From the NCBI GenBank assembly GCA_902834965.1, contig CADFKY010000058.1, forward strand, positions 1-6,234: a stretch of 6,234 nucleotides of DNA, given 5' to 3'. This DNA is from Veillonellaceae bacterium. Its GTDB lineage: Bacteria; Bacillota_C; Negativicutes; Veillonellales; Veillonellaceae. Made by a program: the position numbers and the translations under genes. Under the pieces are notes generated by a model, which searched no databases, had not been told where the DNA came from, and worked only from the letters and a program-made list of their open reading frames with translations. Below, piece after piece: positions 1-5,542 of this stretch (positions are counted from its first letter, which is position 1; the number at the start of each line of letters is the position of its first letter).

Positions 1-389
1 TTACCACTGCGTACTTCATACATAGTCTTATTAAACTCCGCTTGGGTAAGGGTACTATTAATGAGTGCCGCCGGAATGTTCTGCACTAATAGACCATCTA
101 CTTGGTCTTTCATAAGAGAAATGAGCGGCGAAAACACGATAGTAAGGCCCGGCTTGCAAAGAGCAGGAATTTGGAAACAGATAGACTTGCCAGCCCCCGT
201 CGGCATGATGCCAATTACATCTTCGTTACGTAACAAGGATGCAACGGGCGCCTCTTGAGCCGGTCTAAAGGAGGTATACCCAAAGTAGGTTTCCAACATC
301 CGTAATGCCTGTTGTTTCATCATAGCTTGTTGCTTCATCTCGACCGACTGTGATGCAATAGCTTGTTTTGAAGCTGGCTGTTGTTCCAT
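1..389 (-). CDS. recQ: ATP-dependent DNA helicase RecQ, N-terminal part (cut by window edge)
   Basis: RecQ is a 3'-5' superfamily-2 DNA helicase acting in the cytoplasm in recombinational repair and restart of stalled forks. Translating the minus strand from the ATG at 389-387 gives 129 residues before the edge. Visible in order: a Gln/Met-rich stretch (residues 3-28), the RecQ-specific motif 0 (YFGYTSFRPAQE, 35-46), Walker A (MPTGAGKS, 62-69, with catalytic Lys68), and motif Ia (SPLISLMKDQVDGL, 87-100) followed by the INSTLTQ segment (110-116). The usual RecQ Walker A is TGGGKS, so Ala66 is a mild variant. Compared with remembered E. coli RecQ, the helicase core begins about a dozen residues later, because of the Gln-rich leader. 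The DEAH box, zinc-binding and HRDC regions lie outside the window, so intactness cannot be judged. The gene is divergent from putP across a 323-bp spacer. Identification is strong; other RecQ-like helicases share the motifs. Confidence 0.93.
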   Translation of the reverse strand, partial: MEQQPASKQAIASQSVEMKQQAMMKQQALRMLETYFGYTSFRPAQEAPVASLLRNEDVIGIMPTGAGKSICFQIPALCKPGLTIVFSPLISLMKDQVDGLLVQNIPAALINSTLTQAEFNKTMYEVRSG

Positions 390-393
390 AGGT

Positions 394-402
394 ACCTCCT
401 TT
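394..402 (-). promoter_or_regulatory. Strong ribosome binding site deciding the recQ start
   Basis: On the minus strand AAAGGAGGT lies 4 nt before the ATG at 389-387. This near-perfect Shine-Dalgarno match supports that Met over the internal in-frame Met codons at residues 18, 23, 24 and 31. The Gln/Met-rich leader is therefore probably translated. Confidence 0.85.
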
Positions 403-417
403 CACGTTCCAGAAATA

Positions 418-447
418 TACATACAAGACCATAATTACGACTATCAA
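418..447 (-). promoter_or_regulatory. Candidate recQ promoter
   Basis: On the minus strand TTGATA (447-442) is followed after 18 nt by TATGTA (423-418). This is a plausible sigma-70-type -35/-10 pair that would start transcription about 20 nt before the recQ ribosome site. The 12-bp palindrome at 450-461 lies immediately upstream of the -35 box. The hexamers are imperfect and the region is AT-rich, so this is only a candidate. Confidence 0.35.
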
Positions 448-449
448 TG

Positions 450-482
450 ACGAAATTTCGTATACAAAACACGAAATATCGT
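450..482. promoter_or_regulatory. Paired palindromic 12-mers, candidate operator
   Basis: ACGAAATTTCGT (450-461) is a perfect 12-bp palindrome. ACGAAATATCGT (471-482) is the same sequence with one base changed. Their starts are exactly 21 bp apart, two helical turns, so a dimer on each would face the same side of the DNA. A third partial copy, ACGAAATTT, begins at 614 just before the putP promoter. The first copy abuts the candidate recQ -35 box. The arrangement is typical of cooperative repressor or activator sites; the protein that would bind is not identifiable from the sequence. Confidence 0.5.
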
Positions 483-645
483 TTTTCCATTCTTATATTT
501 TAACATATTTCATATGCCATTGGGCTTATTAGTATAAACGATTTATTAGTCCAACGTCTAATGCATATGTAGAAAACCAATCTTCAAAATTTGTATAGAA
601 ACTACGTAATATCACGAAATTTTTACACTCTAAAGCGCTAATATA

Positions 646-670
646 TGGTACAATAGGAATTATTTATAAT
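646..670 (+). promoter_or_regulatory. Candidate putP promoter region (extended -10)
   Basis: TGG followed by TACAAT (646-654) fits an extended -10 element (TGnTANNNT), which tolerates a poor -35. TTTACA at 622-627 is -35-like but 21 bp away, too far for a standard spacing. A perfect TATAAT hexamer also sits at 665-670 without a clear -35. Either could start transcription ahead of the ribosome site at 694-700. The two cannot be separated by inspection. Confidence 0.45.
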
Positions 671-693
671 ACTATAGAATAGAACTACAACCT

Positions 694-700
694 AAGGAGG
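694..700 (+). promoter_or_regulatory. putP ribosome binding site with long spacing
   Basis: AAGGAGG is a strong Shine-Dalgarno sequence, but 12 nt separate it from the ATG at 713, longer than the usual 5-9. No ATG, GTG or TTG lies in frame closer to it; the best-placed in-frame codon is ATA at 707-709. ATG 713 also matches the expected PutP N-terminus, so it is kept. Confidence 0.75.
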
Positions 701-712
701 TCTTATATAGGC

Positions 713-2200
713 ATGACACAAGACAACTTAATGATTATGATCGCCTTTGCCTTATACCTAGGACTCATGATGTATATCGGGGTCTACTATTACAGGAAAT
801 CTAATAGCATTGGTGATTACATCCTCGGTGGCCGACAACTAGGACCATGGATTACAGCACTTAGTGCGGAAGCATCAGATATGAGTGGTTGGATGCTCAT
901 GGGTGTGCCGGGCCTAGCATATACTACGGGGATTTCTGGTGTATGGATTGCCGTAGGCCTCACATTGGGTACATGGGCGAACTGGAAATTCGTTTCTAGA
1001 CGCTTGCGTAACCATACAGAGGTTGCCAGCGACAGTTTAACCTTACCGGATTACTTGAAGAATCGTTTCCACGACCAATCCCATTCGGTAGCTGTCATTT
1101 CCGCCTTATTTATCTTGATTTTCTTCTTGATATATACATCATCAGGCTTTGTAGCAGGTGGCAAGTTGTTCAATACCATCTTTGGTCTTGATTACACAGT
1201 ATCCCTCTTTATTACAGCAGGCATCGTCGTATTCTATACATTCCTCGGTGGCTTCCTCGCTGTATCTTGGACAGACTGTATTCAAGGAGCATTGATGTTC
1301 TTTGCTATCTTAGCAGTACCAATTACGGCTGCCATGTTTATGGGTGGCCCTATTGAAACATTCCAGCTCATTCAACATGAGTTCCCGCAAGGACTTAGCC
1401 TATTTGGTGATCCATCCGACTGGTTCACATGGGCTATCGGCTTAATTTCTTCTCTTGGTTGGGGTCTTGGCTACTTTGGTCAACCTCATATCCTCGTAAG
1501 ATTCATGGCTATCTCTGATGCAAAAGAGCTTAAGAAATCTACAAATATAGCCATGGTTTGGGTTATCTTATCCCTTATGGCAGCCATTGCAGTTGGCCTC
1601 ATTGGTCACGTATATATGTTGCCTGATGTATTAGTAGGCACTGATGCGGAAACTGTATTCCTCATCATGACAGAACGTCTCTTTACACCATTTGTAGCAG
1701 GTCTCATCTGGTCTGCAGTACTCGCGGCTATCATGAGTACCGCATCTGCACAGTTATTAGTAACAGCTTCTGCTATTTCTAATGACTTCTATGCCAATAT
1801 CATTCATCCTAAAGCAAGTGATAAGGAATTAGTACTCGTAAGTCGTATCGTAGTACTTATCGTAGCATTGATTGCCATCTATATGGCGATGGATCCTGAT
1901 AGCTACATCTTAACAATGGTTGCCTATGCATGGGCAGGCTTTGGTGCCGCCTTTGGTCCAGCCATCTTGTTCTCCTTATTCTGGAAACGTATGACACGTC
2001 ATGGCTGTATCGCCGGTATCGTCGTAGGTGGTTTAACAGTGCTCATTTGGAAACAATTTGGATTCCTCGGCCTTTACGAAATCGTGCCAGGCTTCATCTT
2101 CTCTTCCATCGCAATCTACGTAGTGAGTATCATGGGCAAATTACCGCCTCGTCCAGTCCTTAAGGATTACCGAGAAGCAGAAAAAATGCACGTTCTATAA
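713..2200 (+). CDS. putP: Sodium/proline symporter PutP
   Basis: This 495-residue inner-membrane protein belongs to the solute:sodium symporter family (LeuT fold), importing L-proline with Na+. Length and sequence follow E. coli PutP (about 502 residues) almost end to end. Recognisable blocks are DYILGGRQLGP (35-45), ALSAEASDMSGW (49-60), LGTWANWK around 85-92, LTLPDYLKNRF, FLGGFLAVSWTD, LGWGLGYFGQPHI, MSTASAQLLV (341-350), YAWAGFGAAFGP and WKQFGFLGLYEI. Asp56 corresponds to E. coli Asp55, required for Na+ coupling; Ser342 and Thr343 correspond to Ser340/Thr341 of the Na2 site; Arg41 matches Arg40. The protein is hydrophobic throughout and consistent with about 13 transmembrane helices. No proline dehydrogenase is beside it, so proline could serve as an osmolyte, a building block or a nutrient. 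It is a single-gene unit ended by the hairpin at 2241. Related OpuE/PanF carriers are the alternative, but the PutP match is close. Confidence 0.95.
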   Translation: MTQDNLMIMIAFALYLGLMMYIGVYYYRKSNSIGDYILGGRQLGPWITALSAEASDMSGWMLMGVPGLAYTTGISGVWIAVGLTLGTWANWKFVSRRLRNHTEVASDSLTLPDYLKNRFHDQSHSVAVISALFILIFFLIYTSSGFVAGGKLFNTIFGLDYTVSLFITAGIVVFYTFLGGFLAVSWTDCIQGALMFFAILAVPITAAMFMGGPIETFQLIQHEFPQGLSLFGDPSDWFTWAIGLISSLGWGLGYFGQPHILVRFMAISDAKELKKSTNIAMVWVILSLMAAIAVGLIGHVYMLPDVLVGTDAETVFLIMTERLFTPFVAGLIWSAVLAAIMSTASAQLLVTASAISNDFYANIIHPKASDKELVLVSRIVVLIVALIAIYMAMDPDSYILTMVAYAWAGFGAAFGPAILFSLFWKRMTRHGCIAGIVVGGLTVLIWKQFGFLGLYEIVPGFIFSSIAIYVVSIMGKLPPRPVLKDYREAEKMHVL

Positions 2201-2240
2201 ATTAGAAATCGTCCATTTGAAAATTACATATATAAAAATA

Positions 2241-2274
2241 GAGCTAGTTGATTCACCGATCAACTAGCTCTTTT
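2241..2274. terminator. Bidirectional terminator between putP and the WYL gene
   Basis: GAGCTAGTTGAT (2241-2252) pairs perfectly with ATCAACTAGCTC (2259-2270) around a 6-nt loop, giving a 12-bp stem. On the plus strand it is followed by TTTTATTA, ending putP transcripts 41 nt past the stop. On the minus strand it is followed by TATTTTTATA, ending the WYL transcript. The WYL stop codon (2278-2276) lies 5 nt from the stem, within the plus-strand T tract, so the two genes share one compact terminator. Confidence 0.92.
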
Positions 2275-2275
2275 A

Positions 2276-3304
2276 TTATGAGTATTGTTCTAGGCCTTCC
2301 TTAATAGCTTCTTTTACTTCTGCTACGAGGGATGCTGGTGAAAGTACTTTCACACTTTGCATGTATTGAAGTGCCCAATACTTAAAGGCATCATGATTTA
2401 CACGTACACGGCATACAACGTCATCAGATGTAACGCTGGTGAATTCCACATTGCCATCAAACCAGTCTAAAATTTGATTTACAATGGAACGCTTCGCCTT
2501 AAAGCTTACAGTAACGGACTCACCGCCGAACATGTAGATATGCTCTTTTACATATTGTGACACATTAAAGGTGCGTTGCTGATGATAGCCCTTTATCTCC
2601 CGTAAAGGTTTTCTACGTTCACTAAGCACCGTAATGTGTGCAATTCGATCGACACGTAATGTAGACATGTCATCATAATTTTCGTGATTCCCAACTAGGT
2701 AATAATGTCCCCGATTCATAACTAGTTGGAATGGATTGAATACATACTTCCGCTCCTTGTTATCTGGACCAAGATTAATATGTAAACGTTTATCCACGTC
2801 AGGTTGGCAATAAGCCAAGGAAATTTTTCTCCCCTTTTGTATTGCTTCTTCTATGAGATCAATGTTAAGGAATAAGTCCTGACTTCTATGAAGGTAACCC
2901 GTAGCACTTTCAATATCAATACCATGAGGCTTGAAATGCGAGCTCCCCAATTTAGCAACACGACTAATCAAATCCTTACGTTGAGATGCGGTAATATGGC
3001 GAGAAGCCAAAATACCATCAATTAATAATCTCAATTCTGAATCTTCAAAGGTATGAATCATATAGAAATCAGTACGGCGAATCGTGCCATCTGCTCCTAC
3101 GGCAGACTCTTCACATTGAATACCAAAATCACCAGATTCATATAAATCATTTAAATGACGGCCTAAGGTCTTCCGATCGACGGATACCTCGTACCGCTCG
3201 GCTAATATACTGCGAATCTCTTCTTGAGATAAAGTATGATTAGCATCCGTTTCACTTTTCAGGATTTCTAGTATATATACTAGAACGGCCTTCTTAGATG
3301 CCAT
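2276..3304 (-). CDS. WYL-domain transcriptional regulator (HTH-WYL-WCX)
   Basis: This 342-residue cytoplasmic DNA-binding protein is of the WYL family, whose members sense small ligands or nucleic acids and repress or activate transcription. The N-terminus (about 1-80) is a winged helix-turn-helix; the likely recognition helix is VSVDRKTLGRHLNDLYE (40-56). A linker of about 80 residues precedes the WYL domain (about 144-221), seen in IEEAIQKGRKISLAY, the YVFNPFQLVMNRGHYYLVGN core (187-206) and LRVDRI (216-221). The signature WYL tripeptide is Tyr-Tyr-Leu here (201-203). The C-terminal third (about 245-335) fits the WCX extension. The start ATG at 3304-3302 has AAAAGGAG (3318-3311) 6 nt upstream. 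Nothing links the protein to the neighbouring genes: it converges with putP and is separated from the methyltransferase by a terminator and 349 bp. Autoregulation through dyads in its own leader is plausible. The family call is strong; the target is unknown. Confidence 0.9.
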   Translation of the reverse strand: MASKKAVLVYILEILKSETDANHTLSQEEIRSILAERYEVSVDRKTLGRHLNDLYESGDFGIQCEESAVGADGTIRRTDFYMIHTFEDSELRLLIDGILASRHITASQRKDLISRVAKLGSSHFKPHGIDIESATGYLHRSQDLFLNIDLIEEAIQKGRKISLAYCQPDVDKRLHINLGPDNKERKYVFNPFQLVMNRGHYYLVGNHENYDDMSTLRVDRIAHITVLSERRKPLREIKGYHQQRTFNVSQYVKEHIYMFGGESVTVSFKAKRSIVNQILDWFDGNVEFTSVTSDDVVCRVRVNHDAFKYWALQYMQSVKVLSPASLVAEVKEAIKEGLEQYS

Positions 3305-3323
3305 AAAAGACTCCTTTTACAAA

Positions 3324-3359
3324 TAATACAATAAAAACAACATTGTAACTAATACAATA
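3324..3359. repeat. TAATACAATA direct repeats with inverted copy, candidate WYL operator/promoter
   Basis: The 10-mer TAATACAATA occurs at 3324-3333 and 3350-3359, exactly 26 bp apart. Between them ATTGTA (3342-3347) forms a perfect inverted repeat with TACAAT (3353-3358) around 5 nt. Read on the minus strand, the copies supply a possible -35 (TTGTAT, 3357-3352) and -10 (TATTGT, 3333-3328) with an 18-nt spacer, placing the dyad over the -35. That fits a repressor site, possibly for the WYL protein itself. The AT-richness makes chance repeats fairly likely. Confidence 0.4.
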
Positions 3360-3365
3360 TATAAT

Positions 3366-3389
3366 ATCATCCACAACACACAGGATGAT
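3366..3389. other. Small hairpin in the WYL leader
   Basis: ATCATCC (3366-3372) pairs with GGATGAT (3383-3389) around a 10-nt loop. There is no T tract, so it is not a terminator by itself. If transcription starts at the upstream extended -10 (3412-3420), it lies in the 5' untranslated leader, 45-70 nt before the ribosome site. It could equally be a DNA-binding dyad. Confidence 0.4.
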
Positions 3390-3411
3390 GTTCACAAAAA
3401 TACCCATACAT

Positions 3412-3420
3412 AGTATACCA
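3412..3420 (-). promoter_or_regulatory. Candidate distal promoter for the WYL gene (extended -10)
   Basis: On the minus strand TGG followed by TATACT (3420-3412) matches an extended -10 element, with no good -35 upstream. Transcription would begin near 3405, leaving a leader of about 100 nt that includes the hairpin at 3366-3389 and the dyad at 3342-3358. Confidence 0.4.
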
Positions 3421-3543
3421 TACTTTTCATATATGGTTCATTTATTTCTCATTAATTTTATCGATTTACTATACTTATTCAGCAATATTAAATAACTAAA
3501 TGTAATAATTATTAAAAAAGATTAAATTAAATTATATAAAATA

Positions 3544-3594
3544 AAAACCCATTACTACTTAATACACATAAATGTTATAAGTGTAATGGGTTTT
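3544..3594. terminator. Large hairpin terminator after the methyltransferase gene
   Basis: AAAACCCATTAC (3544-3555) pairs perfectly with GTAATGGGTTTT (3583-3594). Past a single bulged T, ACTTA (3557-3561) pairs with TAAGT (3578-3582), and ACAT (3566-3569) with ATGT (3572-3575), so the whole 51-nt element can fold into one long hairpin. Read on the minus strand it ends in GGGTTTTTAT and lies 60 nt past the methyltransferase stop. The outer A/T arms also give a T run on the plus strand, so it may work both ways. Confidence 0.85.
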
Positions 3595-3653
3595 ATGTTT
3601 ATTCTGAAAGTTATATGAACCCTAAAATATGTTCTTAGAATTCTAGCGATAGA

Positions 3654-5270
3654 TTAAGAAAGACCATCAGTTTTCTTACTTCTAATAAAGCCTAATTGCT
3701 CCATACGCTTGGTTAATTCATTATAGAAGGCTTCCGCCATAGCATTTTGATGCTTACCAGTTTGGGCCTTATCAGCGCTAAAGAGAGAATCCTTAATCTT
3801 CTTGATCAATGTAGATTTAGCTTTAGGTTTATTCAACAATTCCATGAATAATAAATCCTCTTCGGAAATATCACCAATAGCATCATTGAACATGTTTGCG
3901 CCATAAATATATTCACTACCACCGTCAGCAATAGCTTTCACAAAGTTTGTAAAACGTGCTGGTACATAGGATAAGCCTTCCATATATTCCTGTTTATCAG
4001 GGAATGTTTTGTAGAAGCGAATACCACCGCGTACCATATGTTCAACAATAGCTTTATATAAGCTGCATACAGCTGGTTCTAAATCCTCTTCAGAGGCATT
4101 AGCAGCATCGTGAGCGGCTTTTAAAATGGCAAGAGCTTCAATCATATTGAAAGTGCCACCATCTTTAATAAGCGCTTTGAATGTATCTCGTACAAGGTCA
4201 TTTTCAAACATTTCTAATGCTTCTTCATCAAAGAGGATTTGGAATACAAAACTATTCACAATGGTACGTACGGGTACTGTATTCACCTTATCTGGATTAG
4301 CTACATCATAGCTAATATTCTTTGCAGCATCTGCTTTACAAATAATAGACTTACGGAATGTTGTATCAAGCATAAAGTCTAAATATTGTTCTTGATCTGC
4401 TTGGCTATTAGGAGCCAATTTTTCAAGTTTATCGGCGATGCTTTCATCATAGGTACGAACCATGGACAATGTCAAATCTGCGTCACATACATATGTAAGA
4501 TTGTGAGCTTTCAAATGATCATTGAATTGATAGAAGTAACATGGATCATTATGAGGCTCTAAATGGTCATGACCTACATAATAATCATCCTTTTGCATAA
4601 CAGAACGCAAAGCGCCTAAGAATTTACTATTACGTTCCTTAAGGTTGTCATAATTAAGAATTTGAGAACCTACTAAGCTGCCCACAGTTTTACCGCGCAA
4701 CACCTTTTCCTTGTGCGTTAATTCATCATGTCCACGATTAGCAAATAGCATGAGCTGACGCACCTCTTCCATCGTATGCCAGCCAGGATATGTATTATAT
4801 GACACATAGGCAATTCCATTATCAGCCAAATGATTGGATATAATATCGAGCAATTTAGCCTTCATCTCATCGCTAATCCAAGAGTAAAAACCATGAGCGA
4901 TAATGTAATCAAAGGTTCCTAAGGTCTCATCAAAGTTCATAATATCCCCTTGAATTAGAGATACATTATCCAACTTAGCCTCACTAATAATTTTGTTTCC
5001 CTTCTCTACTTGATCTTGAGAAAGCTCTATACCTACAAAGGTCGCTTCTGGATTATGTACAGCTTGAGAAATAATATTTCCACCATAGGTAGCACCTAAT
5101 TCAAGGACACGAGCTGTCTTTGCAGGCGGAGTATTAAGACCTACAAGTGTACCATACGCTTCTAAATACGCAGGTGTTGTAAATGGAAATGGATAGGATT
5201 TATAGCCTAACTCTTTATATATTGTTTGTTGCATATCATCTGTTGTGATCTGTTGGTTATCCTTAGCCAT
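3654..5270 (-). CDS. SAM-dependent methyltransferase with methyltransferase regulatory domain (PKMT-like)
   Basis: This 538-residue protein has no signal peptide. Residues about 40-165 form a class I Rossmann methyltransferase: motif I VLELGATYGGN (55-65), the acidic ribose-binding residue Glu82 in GIELS, motif II GDIM (108-111, Asp109), then FDYIIAHGFYSWI (120-132) and AYVSYNTYPGWH (154-165). The last two blocks are hallmarks of the family that includes the Rickettsia protein-lysine methyltransferases PKMT1/2, which modify the outer-membrane protein OmpB. The middle (about 215-310, with KDDYYVGHDHLEPHNDPCYFYQF) fits the methyltransferase regulatory domain. The C-terminal region (about 410-530, with VPARF and EEDLLFMELLNKPK) resembles the winged-helix-like tail of that family. 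Overall length is typical. Ala60 stands where I recall Cys being common. The gene is a single unit with its own terminator and promoter. Methylation of a protein lysine is inference; other acceptors are possible. Confidence 0.85.
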   Translation of the reverse strand: MAKDNQQITTDDMQQTIYKELGYKSYPFPFTTPAYLEAYGTLVGLNTPPAKTARVLELGATYGGNIISQAVHNPEATFVGIELSQDQVEKGNKIISEAKLDNVSLIQGDIMNFDETLGTFDYIIAHGFYSWISDEMKAKLLDIISNHLADNGIAYVSYNTYPGWHTMEEVRQLMLFANRGHDELTHKEKVLRGKTVGSLVGSQILNYDNLKERNSKFLGALRSVMQKDDYYVGHDHLEPHNDPCYFYQFNDHLKAHNLTYVCDADLTLSMVRTYDESIADKLEKLAPNSQADQEQYLDFMLDTTFRKSIICKADAAKNISYDVANPDKVNTVPVRTIVNSFVFQILFDEEALEMFENDLVRDTFKALIKDGGTFNMIEALAILKAAHDAANASEEDLEPAVCSLYKAIVEHMVRGGIRFYKTFPDKQEYMEGLSYVPARFTNFVKAIADGGSEYIYGANMFNDAIGDISEEDLLFMELLNKPKAKSTLIKKIKDSLFSADKAQTGKHQNAMAEAFYNELTKRMEQLGFIRSKKTDGLS

Positions 5271-5273
5271 AAG

Positions 5274-5280
5274 CACCTCT
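5274..5280 (-). promoter_or_regulatory. Ribosome binding site that fixes the methyltransferase start
   Basis: On the minus strand AGAGGTG (5280-5274) matches the Shine-Dalgarno consensus and sits 3 nt before ATG at 5270-5268 (5 nt when measured from AGAGG). The open frame extends to an upstream GTG at 5276-5274, but that codon lies inside this ribosome site and has none of its own. The ATG is therefore the better start, shortening the protein by two residues. Confidence 0.75.
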
Positions 5281-5359
5281 ATATTACGATTAAAATTACC
5301 TAGTTATCTATCAATGTAACAATGCAATATACTTACGTATAACTGCATAACTATCTAAT

Positions 5360-5368
5360 ATTATATCA
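5360..5368 (-). promoter_or_regulatory. Candidate methyltransferase promoter (extended -10)
   Basis: On the minus strand TGA followed by TATAAT (5368-5360) is a perfect extended -10 element. No clear -35 is present at 17 bp. Transcription would start near 5353, giving a leader of about 80 nt. It is the best -10 match in the window. Confidence 0.55.
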
Positions 5369-5381
5369 AATTCCTAATATA

Positions 5382-5394
5382 TTACCTATGGTAA
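5382..5394. promoter_or_regulatory. Dyad over the methyltransferase -35 region, candidate operator
   Basis: TTACC-TAT-GGTAA (5382-5394) is a perfect 5-bp-arm inverted repeat centred about 35 nt upstream of the predicted start. A related inverted half, CATAGG (5407-5412), pairs with CCTATG (5385-5390). The position suits an activator or repressor. The short arms make chance occurrence possible. Confidence 0.3.
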
Positions 5395-5487
5395 AAGCAT
5401 TAGTAACATAGGAATAACAGATTCATGACGTGCCCCTATTAATGTAAGATAGACTCAAACATATGGAAGATATAATTTTATATACAA

Positions 5488-5515
5488 AAGAGGCACCCTC
5501 GAGAGGGTGCCTCTT
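5488..5515 (-). terminator. PFOR transcription terminator
   Basis: AAGAGGCACCCT (5488-5499) pairs with AGGGTGCCTCTT (5504-5515) around a CGAG loop, a strong GC-rich 12-bp stem 27 nt past the PFOR stop. On the minus strand it runs into CTCTTTTGTATA, giving a short T tract. Nothing on the plus strand reads into it, so it serves the oxidoreductase. Confidence 0.9.
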
Positions 5516-5542
5516 ATCAGTTCTTAGTCGTTAAATAACGAA

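Larger units (their letters stand above)
390..712. other. Divergent recQ-putP intergenic region
   Basis: This 323-bp AT-rich spacer separates recQ (minus) from putP (plus) and must hold promoters for both. It contains the recQ ribosome site and candidate promoter, two near-identical palindromic 12-mers (450-461 and 471-482), a partial third copy (614-622), and the putP promoter and ribosome site. A direct repeat TTATTAGT occurs at 526-533 and 543-550, 17 bp apart. The stretch from about 483 to 613 otherwise shows nothing I can name: frames from its ATG codons close quickly and no convincing RNA fold was seen. Confidence 0.8.
3305..3653. other. AT-rich intergenic region upstream of the WYL gene
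   Basis: This 349-bp spacer separates the methyltransferase stop from the WYL start; both genes are on the minus strand. It holds the WYL ribosome site (3311-3318), a 26-bp-spaced direct repeat with an inverted copy (3324-3359), a small hairpin (3366-3389), an extended -10 candidate (3412-3420) and the methyltransferase terminator (3544-3594). About 3430-3543 is almost pure A/T with no recognisable element. A 36-codon plus-strand frame at 3385-3495 lacks a convincing ribosome site and is not annotated as a gene. Confidence 0.8.

Noticed and set aside
61..258. A 65-codon plus-strand frame inside recQ
   Set aside because: It is antisense to the conserved helicase motifs and has no recognisable domain.
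265..447. A 60-codon minus-strand frame overlapping the recQ start
   Set aside because: It is in a different frame from recQ, which has clear helicase motifs and a strong ribosome site; this frame has neither.
520..554. Possible stem-loop around TTGGGC...GTCCAA with the repeated TTATTAGT
   Set aside because: The arms match at only 5 of 6 positions and the long loop is AT-rich; the direct repeat is short enough to be chance.
1930..2163. A 77-codon frame inside putP
   Set aside because: It is out of frame with the conserved C-terminal PutP blocks, is Arg/Trp-rich, and has no ribosome site.
4126..4311. A 61-codon plus-strand frame inside the methyltransferase gene
   Set aside because: It is an antisense shadow of a well-supported coding region.
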